This document shows, one piece after another, positions 15,521 to 17,373 of a DNA stretch of 17,373 bases. This DNA comes from Limisphaerales bacterium (lineage in GTDB: Bacteria > Verrucomicrobiota > Verrucomicrobiia > Limisphaerales > UBA11358). A program made the translations under genes and the position numbers. Each line of letters starts with the position of its first letter. Within the stretch, counting starts at the first letter, position 1. Below the pieces are notes generated by a model. The model worked only from the letters and a program-made list of their open reading frames with translations. It ran no database searches and was not told where the DNA came from. The stretch spans positions 1 through 17,373 of the forward strand of contig PKZR01000395.1 of assembly GCA_003133815.1 (NCBI GenBank). The letters run 5' to 3'.

Positions 15521-16393
15521 ATGAAAATCTCATTGCCCATCCTTGCCCTGGTGCTGCTCACCTTTTGCCGCGCGTCGGCGCAGGTCGACGTCGAGGTCGT
15601 CATGGACCAGGAACAATTCCTGCCCAGCGAATCCGTGCCGGTAGCCGTGCGCGTCACCAACCGTTCCGGCCAGCCGCTGCACCTGGGCGCGGACGCCGAC
15701 TGGCTCACCTTCAACGTGGAATCCGTGGACGGCTTCATCGTGATGAAAAACGCCGAGGTGCCCGTGCTGGGCGAATTCGACCTCGGCTCCTCGCAGGTTG
15801 CCACCAAGCGCGTGGACTTGCAGCCTTATTTCGACCTCAAGCGCCAGGGCCGTTACCGCATCGTCGCCACCCTGCGCATCAAGGCGTGGAGCGTGGAGAC
15901 ACCCAGCCTGCCGAAGGAGTTCGACGTCATCAGCGGCGCGGAACTGTGGTCGCAGGATTTCGGCGTGCCGATACCCGCCGGCGTGACAAACCAGCCGCCC
16001 GAGGTCCGCAAATACACCCTGGAAGAGGCAAACTACCTGCGCGAACAACTGCGGATGTATGTCATGGTGAGCGACCCGGCCGGATCGCATGTGTTCAAGG
16101 TCTCGCCCATCGGCCCCATGGTTTCGTTCAGCCAGCCGGAAGTGCAGCTCGATCCCCTGAGCGACCTCCACCTCATCTACCAAAGCGGTGCCAAGACGTT
16201 CACCTATTCCGTGGTCAACCCCGACGGCACGATTCTGCTCCAGGACATTTACGATTACGTGGACAAGCGCCCGCGCCTGGCACTGAACCCAACCGGCGAC
16301 GTCGTGGTCATCGGTGGCGTGCGCCGGCTCAAGCCGGGCGAACTGCCCGTCGTGAAACTGCCCGCCGACCTGCCCCCTCCCGCCAAGCCTTGA
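15521..16393 (+). CDS. Secreted protein with an Ig-like N-terminal region, function unknown
   Basis: This 290-residue protein starts with a clear Sec signal peptide (MKISLPILALVLLTFCRASA, cleavage likely after AxA-Q around residue 20), so it is exported. The mature N-terminus (VDVEVVMDQEQFLPSESVPV, then VRVTNRSGQPLHL) has the alternating pattern and 'x-LPGE/SE-V-x-V-T/N' style of Ig-like or macroglobulin-like beta sandwiches. A middle segment with KYTLEEANYLREQLRMYVMV is followed by a beta-rich stretch that reads like a repeat-poor propeller or sandwich. The protein ends in a proline-rich tail (KLPADLPPPAKP). No catalytic motif, lipobox or membrane segment beyond the signal peptide is seen. 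Codons are markedly C/G-ending compared with the upstream gene, suggesting a different history or expression level. I cannot assign a function. Confidence 0.8.
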   Translation: MKISLPILALVLLTFCRASAQVDVEVVMDQEQFLPSESVPVAVRVTNRSGQPLHLGADADWLTFNVESVDGFIVMKNAEVPVLGEFDLGSSQVATKRVDLQPYFDLKRQGRYRIVATLRIKAWSVETPSLPKEFDVISGAELWSQDFGVPIPAGVTNQPPEVRKYTLEEANYLREQLRMYVMVSDPAGSHVFKVSPIGPMVSFSQPEVQLDPLSDLHLIYQSGAKTFTYSVVNPDGTILLQDIYDYVDKRPRLALNPTGDVVVIGGVRRLKPGELPVVKLPADLPPPAKP

Positions 16394-16430
16394 AAGCGGT
16401 TGAACCTTTCAATTATTTCAATGCTTTTAA

Positions 16431-16559
16431 TTTGAAAACCTTGTGTCCCCAATCGCCTGGCAAACACTGCAACTCATCACCAATACCGGCGGCGTGATTC
16501 AAGTTGGTGACACCAATGCCACTAATTTGGAGAGGTTCTATCGTGTCGGCGTGCAATGA
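16431..16559 (+). pseudogene. Orphan C-terminal fragment of a large secreted protein (RFYRV-type end)
   Basis: The frame beginning at 16431, just after an in-frame TAA at 16428, is open for 42 codons to a TGA at 16557-16559. Near its start it reads SPIAWQTLQLITNTGG and later VGDTNATNLERFYRVGVQ. The pattern W-x-x-L ... ITNT ... DTNATN ... RFYRV is the typical C-terminal tail of large secreted or surface proteins in Verrucomicrobiota. There is no ATG in the frame (only a GTG at 16443), no signal peptide and no upstream part of such a protein, so I read it as a remnant. The rest of 16394-16918 shows no other credible gene: short frames on both strands have no recognisable content. It must include the rpsA promoter, which I could not pin down. 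Confidence 0.5.
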
Positions 16560-16867
16560 TTACAAGTCGGTGACGAGCATTGAAACAATTCTTCCTGCGC
16601 TTGATTGTTGCCACATCCCAAATGGACTTGTTGTAAAAATTCCCGCTTGCCATTCTTCGCATTTCCCGTATTTTCCATTCTGCCTGAACGCCGCGTGTGC
16701 GGATCCGCCTTCGTAACAGTATTTGGAGGCGGCTTGGCTGGTCGCAGGAAACTGCGGCGAGACAAATGTTCATTGAGGCTGAGAAAAAACAGTTAACAAA
16801 CAACCTAACCCTTAACCTCCGTTGCCAGTCGCAGCGTCGGTAGTTAGGCAATGGAGTCTTCAAGTCG

Positions 16868-16880
16868 CCCGCATCGCGGG
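16868..16880 (+). promoter_or_regulatory. Small GC hairpin in the rpsA leader
   Basis: CCCGC and GCGGG (16868-16872 and 16876-16880) form a 5-bp stem with a 3-nt loop, 38 nt before the rpsA ATG. In E. coli the rpsA leader folds into hairpins used for S1 autoregulation. Any similar role here is inference from position only. Confidence 0.25.
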
Positions 16881-16918
16881 TTGCTCAAAGCCTCCGTCGG
16901 TTCAAACACAGAATAGTT

Positions 16919-17373
16919 ATGCTCACAATGGAAGAAGCCATGAAGCAAAGCGCCACAAGCTTTGCGCAGGGCGAAATTGTCAAAGGCAAGATCATCGAGC
17001 TTCGCAAGAACGAAGTCCTGGTGGACATCGGCTACAAAAGCGAAGGCGTCATCCCTGGCAACGAATTTATTGATATCAAGGCCGTCAAGGTCGGCGACGA
17101 GATTGACGTGCTCATCGAGAAGCTTGAAAACAAGGAAGGCACCGTGGTCCTCTCGCACGAGAAGGCGGAGTTCAAAAAGAACTGGGACAAGATCCAGACG
17201 ATTTGCAACGAAGGAGGCATCATCAAGGGCAAGGTCACGGCCATCGTCAAGGGCGGCCTGGTGGTCAACGTCGGCGTCGAGGCGTTTTTGCCGGCGTCGC
17301 AGATTGACGTCATCACGCCGAAGAATCTCGCCGGCTTTGTCGGCAACACTTACGAGTTCAAGGTCGTCAAAAT
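16919..17373 (+). CDS. rpsA: Ribosomal protein S1 (3' part outside window)
   Basis: S1 is the multi-domain RNA-binding protein of the 30S subunit that recruits and unfolds mRNA. The 151 visible residues begin MLTMEEAMKQS and contain one complete S1 domain (about 18-85, with GEIVKGKIIELRKNEVLVDI and KSEGVIPGNEF). The start of a second follows (about 99 onward, GIIKGKVTAIVKGGLVVNV then VEAFLPASQID). The spacer KAEFKKNWDKI between them is characteristic of repeats 1 and 2 of bacterial S1. The frame is still open at the window edge. The ATG at 16919 has no Shine-Dalgarno sequence; an in-frame ATG at 16928 (MEEAMKQS) is an equally possible start. It is preceded by the gene-poor region with the RFYRV fragment and is probably a separate transcription unit. 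Confidence 0.93.
   Translation, partial: MLTMEEAMKQSATSFAQGEIVKGKIIELRKNEVLVDIGYKSEGVIPGNEFIDIKAVKVGDEIDVLIEKLENKEGTVVLSHEKAEFKKNWDKIQTICNEGGIIKGKVTAIVKGGLVVNVGVEAFLPASQIDVITPKNLAGFVGNTYEFKVVK

Noticed and set aside
15565..16497. 310-codon plus-strand frame overlapping the secreted-protein gene
   Set aside because: It is the +2 shadow of a GC-rich gene; the product is Arg/Pro/Ala-rich, whereas the other frame has a clear signal peptide.
16699..16708. Palindrome GCGGATCCGC
   Set aside because: A single 10-bp palindrome with no partner copy or flanking structure; expected by chance in GC-rich DNA.
16522..16863. 113-codon minus-strand frame and short plus-strand frames in the gene-poor region
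   Set aside because: Arg/Cys-rich products without motifs, overlapping each other on both strands; no ribosome-binding site or neighbour support.

Overview
The window is about 17.4 kb of bacterial chromosome with moderately high GC. I infer a Verrucomicrobiota-type organism (Limisphaerales/Pedosphaera-like). The reasons are a degenerate C-terminal fragment ending in RFYRV after a DTNATN stretch at about 16.43-16.56 kb, a membrane-anchored coiled-coil protein with a pseudopilin-like globular end (14743-15465), start sites that mostly lack a strong Shine-Dalgarno sequence, and an unusual order around nusA-infB. The phylum call comes from remembered family features, not a database search.

Layout. 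(1) 1-3756, plus strand: the end of a kdp potassium-uptake operon. It holds kdpB (5' end outside the window), kdpC, and a short stand-alone KdpD (sensor plus USP domain, no histidine kinase). No kdpE is visible. A perfect 15-bp hairpin with A/T tracts on both sides (3756-3788) separates it from the convergent rpoD. (2) 3805-14484, minus strand: a block of core information-processing genes. In transcription order these are rho, nusA, infB, rbfA, an NrnA-type DHH phosphoesterase, truB, ribF, and then rpoD. The stretch rbfA to ribF is tightly packed: two 4-nt stop/start overlaps and one 6-nt gap. rimP and ylxR, which often flank nusA in other bacteria, are missing here. (3) 14743-16393, plus strand: two envelope or secreted proteins of unknown function with contrasting base composition. 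(4) 16394-16918: a gene-poor stretch carrying the orphan C-terminal fragment. (5) 16919 to the end, plus strand: the start of rpsA (ribosomal protein S1), cut by the window edge.

How it fits together. RpoD (initiation), NusA (elongation, pausing, termination) and Rho (termination) lie beside IF-2, RbfA, TruB and S1 (translation initiation, 30S maturation, tRNA modification). The most interesting non-coding signal is the 5' leader of nusA. A good sigma-70-like promoter sits just after the rho stop. Between it and the nusA start are a UUCG hairpin, an intrinsic terminator with a six-U tract, an alternative pairing that uses the terminator's 3' arm, and a GC hairpin just ahead of the start codon. 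Because NusA itself acts on terminators, this looks like a candidate attenuation or autoregulation leader. The rho leader also carries a long inverted repeat. I found no CRISPR array, insertion sequence, tRNA, rRNA or phage gene.
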